From positions 186,001 through 250,000 of the forward strand of contig CAVWEY010000002.1 in the NCBI GenBank assembly GCA_963754135.1: 64,000 bases of DNA. The letters run 5' to 3'. The translations under genes were made by a program, and so were the position numbers. Positions 35,805 to 44,625 of this stretch are shown piece after piece (positions within the stretch are counted from its first letter, which is position 1; the number at the start of each line of letters is the position of its first letter). Source of the DNA: JAJFUI01 sp963754135. Lineage in GTDB: Bacteria; Planctomycetota; Planctomycetia; Pirellulales; Thermoguttaceae. The notes under the pieces are model-generated. The model had not been told where the DNA came from, searched no databases, and saw nothing but the letters and a program-made list of their open reading frames with translations.

Positions 35805-36657
35805 GAAGCACCGTCCCAAGTCGGCAGAGGTGTTTCTCGACACGTCGATCCATTGTTGCTTCCACAAAGTTGAGACGGTCGGGCCTCGGCTCAAGTGGCT
35901 ACTCGGCCTGTTCCAGTGGAAAGGAAGCTCCACATACTCGAAGGTCGAATACGGAAATGTCATCTTGGCGCAGGCGGAGTACTACCTAAGGAAGCTGGTT
36001 GAGATGAAGAGTGTCGCGCGGGTTCAGGAACATGTTAGCCATGTCCTGATGCCCCAACACCACGAGAAGCGAACGTGGGCCTTTAGTCTTATCCAGACTC
36101 TTGGGAGAACCGAGGCGGATCGGACCCGGCGCGCTCAGGCATCATTGCGGCGCCTATTGAAACTGGGCACGGATGCCATAGACGCTCATTGCGACTCACT
36201 CGCCGACGGCACAGGATGCCGGTGGGCAGTGACAGGGCAGCAGCGCGGTCACGACGGAACGTGCATCTGGAAAGCGCCAAACTGCAAACGCTCAGTTAAG
36301 GCGTGTAACGTCGATGGCTTTTTTGACGAGCACCGGAAGTCCTTTGAGTCGATCAGGGCAGCCATTGACGATTTGGACGCCGACCTAGCCACCGACGAGT
36401 TAAAGCAGTTTTCCCGCGTGATTGGCGAAGCGCTCGCGGACCCTACCATTCTGCTGGACTACAAGACCGGCTGTTCCCTGCTAGCGGATGCCATTATCGC
36501 CGTCGACAGCGCAGGTTTCAAAAGCTTCGCGACACAGAACTACAAGGAGAGCCGCGTGCTGACGAAAGTCCTGGGGCAGGACTGCTATTACCTGCCCAAC
36601 AATCCCGCGAACGGCGTCTCGCTAGTCGAGGGCGACAACGGGGATGTGCGCGATTGA
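35782..36657 (+). CDS. PIN-like domain protein, third gene of accessory cassette
   Basis: A 291-aa protein. It opens with a PIN-like first strand (EVFLDTS, Asp20) and has Glu56 in SKVEYGNVIL. Near the C-terminus LLADAIIAVDS (Asp236) is followed by FATQNYKES (Asn253), the order and spacing of PIN motifs with a long insertion between the second and third. PIN domains are Mg2+-dependent ribonucleases, often toxins or defence effectors. The insert contains a Cys/His group (HCDSLADGTGC, GHDGTC, KAPNC, KACN) that might bind zinc. Catalytic function is inferred from these motifs only. Confidence 0.6.
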   Translation: MSFVKLDEKHRPKSAEVFLDTSIHCCFHKVETVGPRLKWLLGLFQWKGSSTYSKVEYGNVILAQAEYYLRKLVEMKSVARVQEHVSHVLMPQHHEKRTWAFSLIQTLGRTEADRTRRAQASLRRLLKLGTDAIDAHCDSLADGTGCRWAVTGQQRGHDGTCIWKAPNCKRSVKACNVDGFFDEHRKSFESIRAAIDDLDADLATDELKQFSRVIGEALADPTILLDYKTGCSLLADAIIAVDSAGFKSFATQNYKESRVLTKVLGQDCYYLPNNPANGVSLVEGDNGDVRD

Positions 36658-36746
36658 CTGCGAATTCGGACAAACCACAACGACGTTGGTGACCCTGTGA
36701 AACCGGATTGACCGGCGGCCCGGTTGCGGTTAGTCTTGGAACTGCC

Positions 36747-37010
36747 ATGACCGACGGGGTGCAATTATCACGAATGGACAAGACGGCCTTCGCCGTGCTG
36801 TCGTTCGCCGAGGCCGCCGAACAGGACCGCACCTTCTGGTGGTCAAAACCGCCGGAGGAGCGCTGGGCGGCCTTGGAACTCTTGCGGCAAATCCACTATG
36901 GCTACGATCCGGCTACCGAAAGACTTCCAAGAGTTCTTCGCGTTGTTGAACTCGGAGAACGGGCGTTGGGGCGACCTAAGGACCTCGACGATCTGGAACA
37001 CTTGCCGTAG
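36747..37010 (+). pseudogene. Collapsed nucleotidyltransferase/antitoxin-type gene pair
   Basis: The first 60 residues (DKTAFAVLSFAEAAEQDRTF, WWSKPPEERWAALELLRQI, YGYDPATERL) match a small protein usually encoded just ahead of an MNT/AbiEii-like nucleotidyltransferase. In the +1 frame at 36919 one reads KDFQEFFALLNSEN, the usual start of that second protein. The last residues here (LGRPKDLDDLEHLP) are its usual C-terminus. The central part of the second gene, with the GG-x-D-x-D site, has been deleted. This is from family memory, so moderate confidence. Confidence 0.5.
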
Positions 37011-37077
37011 CGTCTCTTATCGCTGACCCTCTTTCCGCCACTTCCCGCCGCTCCGCCGCCGCCCCGATCACCCAACC

Positions 37078-37326
37078 CTATTTCCATTGCGACGTCTTCG
37101 GCCTGACCTGGAGTTGGTCGACGACGCGGTTGACCCCATCCATGTGGCGGGCGACCAGGACGGCCGCGTTCCGCTGGTGTTCGTACTCGATGCTGCCGGT
37201 AAGGGTCACCACCCCTTTGGCCGTTTGCACGGCAATCCGGCAGGGCGACCTCATGCCGCGGCCGGCCAGTTGTTGGCTGATCTTCTGATTGATCGACTTG
37301 TCGGGAAAGGTTTCTCTGTGCCACAT
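37078..37326 (-). CDS. BON-domain protein
   Basis: An 82-aa protein consisting of one BON domain: N-terminal helix DKSINQKISQQLAG, strand RIAVQTAKGVVTLTGSI, then YEHQRNAAVLVARHMDGVNRVVDQL. BON domains bind membranes or phospholipid in osmotic-shock and secretin proteins. No signal peptide is visible, so a cytoplasmic single-domain version is likely. Upstream (37327-37560) no other gene is convincing. Confidence 0.8.
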   Translation of the reverse strand: MWHRETFPDKSINQKISQQLAGRGMRSPCRIAVQTAKGVVTLTGSIEYEHQRNAAVLVARHMDGVNRVVDQLQVRPKTSQWK

Positions 37327-37566
37327 GATCGCTGCTCGCCCAAGAGAAAAGGGACCGGGTACACGCTTGAAATGGCGTGCGGAAGGGGAGGCGGCCGCGT
37401 CGCTGAGATTGGCTCAGTGAGAGGAGGAGGTCTGAGCTTCCGCTCCTATTGTACACCAAAGTGACACCCGTGGGAAGGGCTGGGAAGGGAATGTCGCTTG
37501 ACCGGCATAACCCGAAAGAGTATCATAAATGGCGGTTGGGACGGCCCGATTGGACGGCGTACGCCC

Positions 37567-37869
37567 ATGTGGACGAGAAACCGCAGACTTTCGGCAGTGG
37601 TGGCAGCCGGCTACGTGCTGGCGCTGGCTACGGCTGCGCTGGTACACAATCACGCCGGCCACGACGGCGGGTGTTGCGGCCGGCATCCCCTCCAGGACAG
37701 CAATTGTCCGGCCTGCCAATTCTTGGCCCAGAAGCCGGCACTGACGACGGCCGTTGCGCCGGTGGCATCGGCCGCATTGGTGCAGGAGGTTGTCACACTC
37801 CGGCCGGCGCGTGTGGTGTGTGGCGTCTTCTCGGCCTGGCAGTGCCGCGCCCCGCCTTCTTGCGCGTGA
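37567..37869 (+). CDS. Small secreted Cys/His protein, DUF2946-like
   Basis: A 100-aa protein starting MWTRNRRLSAVVAAGYVLALA, with a hydrophobic N-terminal segment. A HNHAGHDGGCCGRH cluster is followed by NCPACQFLAQ and a C-terminal FSAWQCRAPP. The CPxCxFLA plus ARxPP pattern resembles DUF2946-type proteins, which occur near metal or prepilin genes. The metal-ligand-like N-terminal cluster is suggestive. It lies 109 bp upstream of the DUF1559 gene on the same strand. Confidence 0.65.
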   Translation: MWTRNRRLSAVVAAGYVLALATAALVHNHAGHDGGCCGRHPLQDSNCPACQFLAQKPALTTAVAPVASAALVQEVVTLRPARVVCGVFSAWQCRAPPSCA

Positions 37870-37978
37870 ACTTCTCTCCGTTGGTTTGACCTCCCGTAGG
37901 TTCCCCGTGCATTCCGGTGCGCCCTGCTTGCGAGCAATCGGTGGTCCACTGCGCCGGCACTCGATTGGAGATGATTTC

Positions 37979-38965
37979 ATGTTTACGCGAAAGAGAAACG
38001 GCCGCAGGGCGTTTACCTTGATCGAGTTATTGGTCGTGATCACGATCATTGGGATTCTGATCGCGTTGTTGCTGCCGGCGGTGCAGGCGGCCCGCGAGGC
38101 GGCACGACGGATGTTCTTGCAGCAATAACCTCAAGCAGATCGGCGTGGCATTGCACAACTATCACACCGCGCTGGGGAGCTTTCCGCCCGGCTATATCTC
38201 GGCGTTCAGCAGTCCGGGCTACAATACTTCGGACTCGGGCATTTATACGGGTGACACGGGGCCGGGTTGGGGCTGGGCGGCGATGATTCTTCCCTACCTT
38301 GAGCAGGACAATCTGTACGGGCAAATCCGCTTCGACAAGGACATCACGGACCCGCTGAATGTCGTCCCCCGGACGACCAGCCTGCCGGTCTTCCTCTGCC
38401 CTTCGGACGATGCCGCCAAAGTCTTTACAGTCAGCGGCACCGCCGTGCAGGTGGCCCATAGCAACTACGTGGGCATGTTCGGCAACCCGGAGATCAGCCC
38501 GGACCCGGGCTTTCTCATCCCTCTAACGATTGATCCGATGCGGGCCGCTGTGTGTCGGGGCATGTTCTACCGGAACGTTGCGGTGCAGATGAGGGATGTG
38601 ACTGATGGTTCGAGCAACACGATCTTCGCGGGCGAGCGATCCAGCAATCTTGCCTACCCCACCTGGACGGGCTCGGTGACGGGCGGACAGGTGCCGCCCG
38701 CGCTGACCAATCCCTACGGCTATGGACCGGAGGGGCGCCGATCTTGATTCTCGGTCATACCGGCGACATCACCGACAGCCCACCCCACACGCCCAACAGC
38801 CCGGTCTGTCACGTCGATGACTTTTGGAGTTGGCATCCCGACGGCGCTAACTTCCTTCTGGTCGACGGCTCGGTGCGGCAGATCAACGACACGATCAATC
38901 CGCCGCTCTGGTGGGCGCTGGGCACCAAGGCCGGCGGCGAGACCCTCACTATGGGCGACTTTTGA
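37979..38965 (+). CDS. DUF1559 prepilin-like protein, two frameshifts
   Basis: The type IV pilin-like N-terminus RRAFTLIELLVVITIIGILIALLLPAVQ is present (given as a signature; cleavage before F), followed by EAARRM. An extra base at about 38113-38116 shifts the frame (normal reading resumes at CSNNLKQIGVALHNYH). A missing G at about 38732-38737 shifts it again, after which ILGHTGDITDS... HPDGANFLLVDGSVRQIND completes the DUF1559 C-terminus. These proteins are a planctomycete hallmark and probably form or decorate surface fibres. Both breaks are single-base. Confidence 0.85.
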
Positions 38966-38980
38966 TCTGAGGCTGAACCC

Positions 38981-39427
38981 ATGAGACGTTCAATTGCCGG
39001 AAAGAACTGCGTGGCGGGCCGGTTGCTGCTCCTGGTCATATTGGCCGGCGTTTGCGGCTGCGGCAGGACGGCGACGGTGGCCGGAAAGGTGAGCTACCAG
39101 GGCCGTCCCGTCATCCACGGCGCCGTCACTTTCCTCAGTGCCGACAAGACGGCCCGCTCGGCGGCCATCGAGCCCGACGGCTCATATACCGTCGAGGGCG
39201 TGCCGCCGGGTATCGTGAAGATCGGCGTCATCAGCCGCGACCCCGCAAGGGGCCGGTCGGCGGTAGCCGGGCAGACCGCCGTCCGGCGGCAAGAACCCGG
39301 GGCCGCTCCGGCACCGCCCATGCCGGGCTGGTTTCCACTGCCGGCCCGGTTTGAAGATCCGGGGAGTTCCGGGATTAGCCTCGAGGTCGGCTCGGGCCGG
39401 GTTCGCTATGACATCGACCTGAAGTAG
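38981..39427 (+). CDS. Carboxypeptidase-regulatory-like lipoprotein
   Basis: A 148-aa lipoprotein with signal RLLLLVILAGVCGCG (lipobox AGVCGC). A single beta-sandwich follows, with VAGKVSYQGRPVIHGAVTFLS and DGSYTVEGVPPGIVKIGV, the carboxypeptidase regulatory/transthyretin-like fold. It is the usual downstream companion of DUF1559 genes in planctomycetes (here 15 bp after the stop), so the two probably work together on the cell surface. Confidence 0.85.
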   Translation: MRRSIAGKNCVAGRLLLLVILAGVCGCGRTATVAGKVSYQGRPVIHGAVTFLSADKTARSAAIEPDGSYTVEGVPPGIVKIGVISRDPARGRSAVAGQTAVRRQEPGAAPAPPMPGWFPLPARFEDPGSSGISLEVGSGRVRYDIDLK

Positions 39428-39442
39428 AGAGCCAGCGGCAGA

Positions 39443-39555
39443 CGCTTGGTGGCACGCCCTGAAGCCGGGGACGCTTGGTGGCACGCCCTGAAAGGGCGTG
39501 GCGGACATCACGGTCGAACTTGGCGATCCACCACGCCCTTTCAGGGCGTGCCACC
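39443..39555. repeat. Compound GGCACGCCCTGAAAGGGCGTG element
   Basis: A partial left arm (39443-39464) is repeated (39472-39503) before the spacer and right arm (39530-39555), so the left arm looks tandemly duplicated. Same family as 3556-3637. It lies between two convergent genes. Confidence 0.82.
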
Positions 39556-39564
39556 CTCCAGGTC

Positions 39565-40341
39565 CTACTTCGGCGGTGGCGGGGTGCGGTCGGCGATGCG
39601 CGTGCCCAGGTCGACGTCGGGCGCCGACGGCGTGCCGGAGGATCCTGCGGGGGCCGGGCCGCCTTGCAGCGCCGTCAGCCGCGCGGCCACTTGCGGCTGG
39701 CGGTTGTCCTGAGAGAGCGACCGCTGGTAATTGGCCAGCGCCTGCGCCTTGTCGCCGGCGTCCTCGCGGATCTTGCCCAACGCGGCTAACGCCCGGGCGT
39801 TGTCCGGTTCGACCTCCAGGGCCGCGAGCAACTGTTCCGTGGCGGCCTGACGGTTGCCGAACTCGTCGTTGAGCCGCGCCAGCTCGATCTTGGCGTCGGC
39901 CGAGCACGGCTGGCGCTGCACCCAGCCCTCGATCAGCCGGAACGCCTCCTCAGTGCGCCCTTGCTCGGCCAGCAACACGGCCAGCCCGCGGTAACAATCG
40001 GTGTGGTTGGGATTCCGGTCGAGGCATTGATTGTAGTAGCTTTCGGCCTGTCTCAGATCGGCCTGGCAATGTTCGAGCCGGCCCGTGCGATGATAGGCGG
40101 CGGCGATGTTGTAGTATCCGTCGGCATTGTTCGGGTCGTCGTAGGTGGCCTCCTGGAACTCCCGCAGGGCCTCCGGGTATCGGGCCTGTTGGAAGAGGCG
40201 GACTCCTTCCGCGTTCCGCCCTTGCGCGGCGAACTCCCCGCAGCCGGCCAGCGCCAAGGCCAGTCCGGCCAGCAGGAACCCTTCGGCCGCCAGCGGCCCG
40301 CGGCCCCGGCGGCGACGATTCGGATGAGTTGGTGCAGTCAC
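39565..40341 (-). CDS. TPR-repeat lipoprotein
   Basis: A 258-aa protein, start GTG (VTAPTHPNRRRRGRG). A lipoprotein signal LLAGLALALAGCG is followed by tetratricopeptide repeats (AEGVRLFQQARYPEALREFQ, NNADGYYNIAAAYHRTG, TDCYRGLAVLLAEQG, NARALAALGKIREDAG). The C-terminal 40 residues are Pro/Ala-rich. It is likely a periplasmic, membrane-anchored scaffold. The more upstream ATG at 40485 would add 48 unlikely residues. Confidence 0.8.
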   Translation of the reverse strand: MTAPTHPNRRRRGRGPLAAEGFLLAGLALALAGCGEFAAQGRNAEGVRLFQQARYPEALREFQEATYDDPNNADGYYNIAAAYHRTGRLEHCQADLRQAESYYNQCLDRNPNHTDCYRGLAVLLAEQGRTEEAFRLIEGWVQRQPCSADAKIELARLNDEFGNRQAATEQLLAALEVEPDNARALAALGKIREDAGDKAQALANYQRSLSQDNRQPQVAARLTALQGGPAPAGSSGTPSAPDVDLGTRIADRTPPPPK

Positions 40342-40511
40342 GGCGCTGGTGCCTCGCGCTAAAAAGTCCACAAGGGAACAGCCGCCGGCAGCGGAGCCAC
40401 GAGCGCCGGCCGGGATCACAACGAGGGGGGAGGATAGCCAGTTATGCCGATGGACGCAAGAGTGGTTTCCGGGCGAACTGGGCAAAATGAGTGAGCCGGG
40501 GTGCCGTACCG

Positions 40512-40593
40512 GGGTGCCATGCCCACGCTTGTCGTGGGCATGAGCCTGTGGCGGCCACGGTACATGCCCACGACAAGCGTGGGCATGGCACCC
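40512..40593. repeat. REPIN-like element, GCCATGCCCACG family
   Basis: Arms GGGTGCCATGCCCACGCTTG(TCG) and (CGA)CAAGCGTGGGCATGGC. Compared with the 19682 copy, the CCG/CGG pair is replaced by TCG/CGA on both arms, so pairing is preserved. Confidence 0.87.
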
Positions 40594-40623
40594 ACCATTT
40601 TCATTTTGGCAGTGGTCGCAGCG

Positions 40624-41163
40624 CTACACGAAATGTGTGGAACCGGCTGCGGCCATATCAACGGGAGCGGGCAAGCCGATGCCCGGCGGGGGCACGGCGT
40701 CGGATTTCTCGTAGCCCAGCGACTTGATGACCTCCAGCACCTCGCTACAGGTGGGGAACATCCGCCCGCTCTGACGCTTGTAACCGTCCATCGCGCTCAT
40801 GAACTCGATCTCTTCCGGCGTGTAGTCGCGTTCGCAGGTGGTGGGGTCGATCTGCCGGCGGCGATTGACTTTCACCCGACGCTGAACCACAACCCGCCGC
40901 TCGACGCCCACGGGGACGCTGTGCGCGCGGCGGTCAAGTCCCAGCCGGCGGTCCCGGTTCTCCCGGCGGTCGACCGTGACCGTCGCTGCCGCGTCGGCCG
41001 CGATTGGTGACTTGGCCGTCGGCTTCTTTTCCGCCACGGCCGGTTTTCCTTTGATCCCACGGACCACAGATTTCTTGTTGGCAACCACCGGTAAAGCCTC
41101 CGCCATCGACGCAGGTGTGCAAGTTGGCGTGTCAATGTAGATAGGATACATCATGGTTGTCAA
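40624..41163 (-). CDS. Conserved hypothetical protein with Arg-rich middle
   Basis: A 179-aa protein. The N-terminal 55 residues are Ala/Lys-rich and probably disordered, with a very basic stretch at about 65-105 (VDRRENRDRRLGLDRRAHS, ERRVVVQRRVKVNRRRQ). The C-terminal domain is predicted helical (YTPEEIEFMSAMDGYKR, RMFPTCSEVLEVIKSLGYEK). The basic block could bind nucleic acid. No family is recognised. Start could also be the internal MAEALPVV. Confidence 0.65.
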   Translation of the reverse strand: MTTMMYPIYIDTPTCTPASMAEALPVVANKKSVVRGIKGKPAVAEKKPTAKSPIAADAAATVTVDRRENRDRRLGLDRRAHSVPVGVERRVVVQRRVKVNRRRQIDPTTCERDYTPEEIEFMSAMDGYKRQSGRMFPTCSEVLEVIKSLGYEKSDAVPPPGIGLPAPVDMAAAGSTHFV

Positions 41164-41321
41164 AAGTCACCGGAAATCGGCGGGGGGAAACCCGGCGGGT
41201 GGGGAAAAGCGTGCGGATTGGCGCGGCCATTCCGTCCGTGCCGCTTCTAGCGGCGCTACGGCTTTACCGGCGGTGAGGATGGCGCGGGAAAAGCAGCCAG
41301 CGGTCGGCTGTCCGCTCAAAG

Positions 41322-42002
41322 CTATTTCTTGCGGTGGAAAAACTGTCTCAGCGCGTCGTCCGCCGCCGCGCCGCTGCTCTCGGCCTTCGGCTTAGCGGGG
41401 GCGTGGAACTTGCTGACGCCCTTGGTGGGCCCGTGCGCCTTCCGGTCCTTCTTCTCCGGTGGGTTCTTCTCGGCCTCGGGCTTGGGGGGCTCGGCGGGCA
41501 TGGTAGCCGTATCGACCAGGCTCTTGTCGGCGATTGTCTCGTGGGCCTCTTCCGACTCCCGGCGGGCCGGAGCCAGGCCCGCCCCGCTGGTTTCTCCCAG
41601 CCAACCGCTGATGTCCAGTTCTTCCTGGACGGCGGGCACCGACGCGGCGGTCCGTGCGGCCGCCTCTTGAACACTGTGGACCTTCGGCTTCCTCTTCCCC
41701 TCCACGCTCACCGCCAACTGGACCTCCAGCCCCAACATGCCCACGCGGAGCCGGTCGCCACTGTGCAATTCACACCGCTCGGTGAGCCGCTCGTCGTTCA
41801 GAAAAGTCCCGTTCGTGCTGCCGCAATCCTCGATGCTGGCCGAGCCTTCTTCGACCAGGATCACGCAGTGCTTCCGGCTGATCAAACTGCTCTGCACGCG
41901 GAGTTGGCAATCTTCTGCCCGGCCGATCGAGAACTTCGCCGCGGAGACGGGAATCGCTCTTCCCGCGTGCTTGCCGTTCTGAACGATGAGCTTGACTTCC
42001 AT
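41322..42002 (-). CDS. FHA-domain protein
   Basis: A 226-aa protein. The N-terminal FHA domain (about residues 1-95) has FSIGRAEDCQL, SLISRKHCVI and DCGSTNGTFLND, the Gly-Arg, Ser-x-x-His and Asn-Gly residues that bind phosphothreonine. The rest is a Lys/Glu/Pro-rich linker ending DDALRQFFHRKK. FHA proteins read Ser/Thr kinase signals, which are abundant in planctomycetes. No kinase gene is adjacent. Confidence 0.9.
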   Translation of the reverse strand: MEVKLIVQNGKHAGRAIPVSAAKFSIGRAEDCQLRVQSSLISRKHCVILVEEGSASIEDCGSTNGTFLNDERLTERCELHSGDRLRVGMLGLEVQLAVSVEGKRKPKVHSVQEAAARTAASVPAVQEELDISGWLGETSGAGLAPARRESEEAHETIADKSLVDTATMPAEPPKPEAEKNPPEKKDRKAHGPTKGVSKFHAPAKPKAESSGAAADDALRQFFHRKK

Positions 42003-42129
42003 GGCCGCATCTCCCGACAGTGCGAACCCGTACGCCGGCTACCTCGACAACCTTCCCCCTAGAGATCATTGCGATGGCAAAAACCAGCCACCCCCACATC
42101 TTCGATGCTAGCAGATCGGGGCCCGATAG

Positions 42130-43096
42130 TCAACAGATTCCCGACCCGCGGCCTCGGTTTTCGGTCCACGCGGCCGCGGAATACTTCTCGGCCAGCAGTG
42201 CGGCGGCACGGTGGTCATGTCCCTCTGTCAGGGCCTCCCGCCGCCACGCGACGCCCAGCACGCTGCCAAGCTCCTTCAGCCAGGCCTCTATGAAATTCTT
42301 CGGCATCCACGGCCTTGCCGGTAAGCTCTTTCAGGCCATCCAGCTCGGGCGCGGCGGGGGAACGGGCCAGCAGGAGGCTGCCATGCTGGAGCACCGCGCC
42401 GCGGCACCGCCGCTGGGCACTGCCGGCGACCTTAACACCCCCCACCAGAACATCACCAGGCGACCGCCGTTGGAAGCATAGGAACGGCTCCCGTTGTGCA
42501 TTTGATCCCCTCTCCCCTTGGGAGAGGGCTAGGGTGAGGGCGGAACCCGGCGCGGCACCGAAGCCCTCGCTTGCGCTTCGGGCTAGTGTGGTTTCGCGAC
42601 TGCCCGCGCAGCCTCGGCCGGCCGTGGCGCAGGTGAGCATCCCGGCCTCGATCCCCCACCGGCCCAGCGCGGCGATCAGGGCTTGGTGAACCGCCCGGTA
42701 CGTCCGCAGCCGGTTGGCGGCCAGCGGGTGGCGCTCGGGGACGGCGAGGCTGTAGGTCAATTCCCGATCGTGCAGGATGGCCCCGCCGCCGCTTGGGCGC
42801 CGGACCGCCGCACATCCCCGGCTCGCCTCGTGCTGGAAGCGGTCGCCGTAGGTCTGGAAGTAGCCCAGCGACAGTGTCGGCTCGGCCCAACGGTAGAACC
42901 GCAGCGTGGATTGCCCCTCGGCCGCAGCCTCCAGCAGCGCCTCGTCCACCGCCATGTTCCATGCGCCCGACGCGGGAGCATCAAGGAGAAGGCGGAAGGA
43001 TGAAGGGGGAAGGGGGAGGGAAGAAGGCGGAAGGCGGAATATCTCCCTCGTTCCCCTTCCCCCTTTGTCCTTCCCCCTTTCCCCTTCCCCCTTCAT
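42130..43096 (-). CDS. lplA: Lipoate-protein ligase A-like protein, frameshifted, with repeat inserts
   Basis: BPL/LplA/LipB-fold protein expected to attach lipoate (or octanoate) to GcvH. The N-terminal block MAVDEALLEAAAEGQ, then LSLGYFQTYGDR, RRPSGGGAILHDRELTYSLAVP, and LVGGVKVAGSAQRR are intact. About 30 residues (LARSASEG... LTLALSQGER) come from two repeats at 42507-42589. The frame breaks at GAATTTCAT (about 42291-42296); with one T fewer it continues IEAWLKELGSVLGVAWRRE and ends at 42130. The ATG at 43096 overlaps the gcvPB stop, and the first 30-odd residues are polypurine-repeat translation. Confidence 0.8.
42507..42589. repeat. Two repeats in lplA: CTCTCCC-GGGAGAGG and CCCGAAGCGCAAGCGAGGG
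   Basis: 42507-42543 is the CTCTCC...GGAGAGGGCTAGGGTGAGGG repeat (translated LTLALSQGER). 42560-42589 is the CCCTCGCTTGCGCTTCGGGCT hairpin (translated LARSASEG). They sit side by side in frame. Confidence 0.8.
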
Positions 43097-43108
43097 CCTT
43101 CCGCCCTC
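42992..43108. repeat. Polypurine/polypyrimidine inverted repeat
   Basis: GGAAGGATGAAGGGGGAAGG... and its complement TTCCCCCTTCATCCTTCC around a central AATATCTCCCTCG. It provides the stop of gcvPB and the start of lplA in one ATGA. Confidence 0.8.
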
Positions 43109-44550
43109 CATCTCAGCACCGGCTTCCGCGCCGCCAGCACCTCGTCGGGCCGGGAGATCGGCGTCCGCTCTGGGGCGGCGTGCAGCAGTTCCGCCGGCTC
43201 CGCGACGATCTGCCGTAGCGCCTCCGCAAAAGCGTCCAGCGTCTGCTTGCTCTCCGTCTCAGTCGGCTCGATCATCATCGCCTCGCGGACGATCAGCGGG
43301 AAATAGACCGTGGGGGCGTGGAAGCCGTAGTCCAAGAGCCGCTTGGCGATGTCCATGGCCGCGATGCCGCGCTCGCTCTTGAGCTTCTGCGCTGAGGCCA
43401 CGAACTCGTGCATGCAGCGGTCGCCGTTCGGCACCGGCAGCACGTCCTTCACCTGCGAGAGCAAATAATTCGCATTCAGCACAGCGTCCTCGGCGATCTG
43501 CCGCAGCCCTTCCGGGCCGTGCGAGCGGATGTAGCAGTACATCCGCACCAACACGCCAACGCTGCCAAAAAAGCTCCGTACCCGGCCGATCGACTTGGGG
43601 CGGTTGTAGTCGAGGTGGTAGCCGCGGCCGTCCTTGATGACGCGGGGCACCGGCAGATAGGGGGCGAGCTTCTCCGCCACGGCGATCGGGCCGGCGCCCG
43701 GTCCGCCGCCGCCGTGCGGGCCGCTGAACGTCTTATGCGGGTTGAAGTGCATCAGGTCGGCGCCGAAATCGCCGGGCCGGGCGACGCCCAGGATGGCGTT
43801 CATATTGGCCCCGTCCAGGTAGACCAGCCCGCCCGTCTTGTGGACCATCTCGGCGATCTGGCCCATCCGCCGCTCGAACAGCCCGAGCGTGTTCGGGTTG
43901 GTAATCATGAACACGGCCGTCTCGGCGCTGAGCTTGGACGCCAGATCATCGACGTCGACGAAGCCGTCCGGCGTGCTTTTGACGGCCAAGGTTTTGAAGC
44001 CGGCCATCGCGGCGCTGGCGGGATTGGTGCCGTGGGCGGCGTCGGGGATCAGCACGGTGGTCCGCCGCTGGCCGATGTCGCGGAAATAGGCCGCGGCCAC
44101 CAGTAGGCCGGTCATTTCGCCGTGGGCCCCGGCGGCCGGCTGGAGCGAGACGGCCGGCAGCCCGGCGATCTCGGCCAGGATGTGCTGTCCCTGGTGCAGC
44201 AGGTAGAGCATTCCCTGGAGGGTCGATTCCGGCTGGTAGGGGTGCAGGTCGGCCATGCCCGGCAGGGCCACGAGCCGCTCGTTCCGCTTGGGGTTGTACT
44301 TCATGGTACAGGAGCCCAACGGATAGAAATGGGTATCGACGGAGAAGTTCCGGCTCGATAGGTTGACGAAATGCCGCACAACGTCCGGTTCCGAGAGTTC
44401 CGGCAGCGGCAGGGGCGAGTCGCTGATGGCCTCGGCCGGCAGCAGCGTGCTCAAGGGTTTCGGCGGTACGTCGCACGCCGGCAGCCGCACGCCGTGGCAG
44501 CCGGCTTTGGAAAGTTCGAACAACAGTTGAGTGGATTGAGTGTTGTGCAT
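43093..44550 (-). CDS. gcvPB: Glycine dehydrogenase (decarboxylating) subunit 2
   Basis: PLP-containing subunit of the split P-protein; decarboxylates glycine and passes aminomethyl to lipoyl-GcvH. 485 aa. The start MHNTQSTQLLFELSKAG is the conserved beginning. Blocks: YPLGSCTMKYNPK, GAHGEMTGLLVAAAY, DAAHGTNPASAAMAG, and NPHKTFSGPHGGGGPG with the PLP Lys. It ends in RWRAEG, the last codons being repeat sequence. Upstream on the same strand lie the zinc-ribbon and methyltransferase genes, which separate it from gcvPA. Confidence 0.95.
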   Translation of the reverse strand: MHNTQSTQLLFELSKAGCHGVRLPACDVPPKPLSTLLPAEAISDSPLPLPELSEPDVVRHFVNLSSRNFSVDTHFYPLGSCTMKYNPKRNERLVALPGMADLHPYQPESTLQGMLYLLHQGQHILAEIAGLPAVSLQPAAGAHGEMTGLLVAAAYFRDIGQRRTTVLIPDAAHGTNPASAAMAGFKTLAVKSTPDGFVDVDDLASKLSAETAVFMITNPNTLGLFERRMGQIAEMVHKTGGLVYLDGANMNAILGVARPGDFGADLMHFNPHKTFSGPHGGGGPGAGPIAVAEKLAPYLPVPRVIKDGRGYHLDYNRPKSIGRVRSFFGSVGVLVRMYCYIRSHGPEGLRQIAEDAVLNANYLLSQVKDVLPVPNGDRCMHEFVASAQKLKSERGIAAMDIAKRLLDYGFHAPTVYFPLIVREAMMIEPTETESKQTLDAFAEALRQIVAEPAELLHAAPERTPISRPDEVLAARKPVLRWRAEG

Positions 44551-44625
44551 GGTGCTTTCGACGATTTCTGCGACCGATGGTTCAGTTGATCCAGCGATCC
44601 CGCGCAGGCGGGATGGCAACCGGCC

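Noticed and set aside
37330..37560. Possible small genes between the BON and DUF2946-like genes
   Set aside because: Open frames here have no start with a ribosome site and no convincing composition; nothing else was seen.
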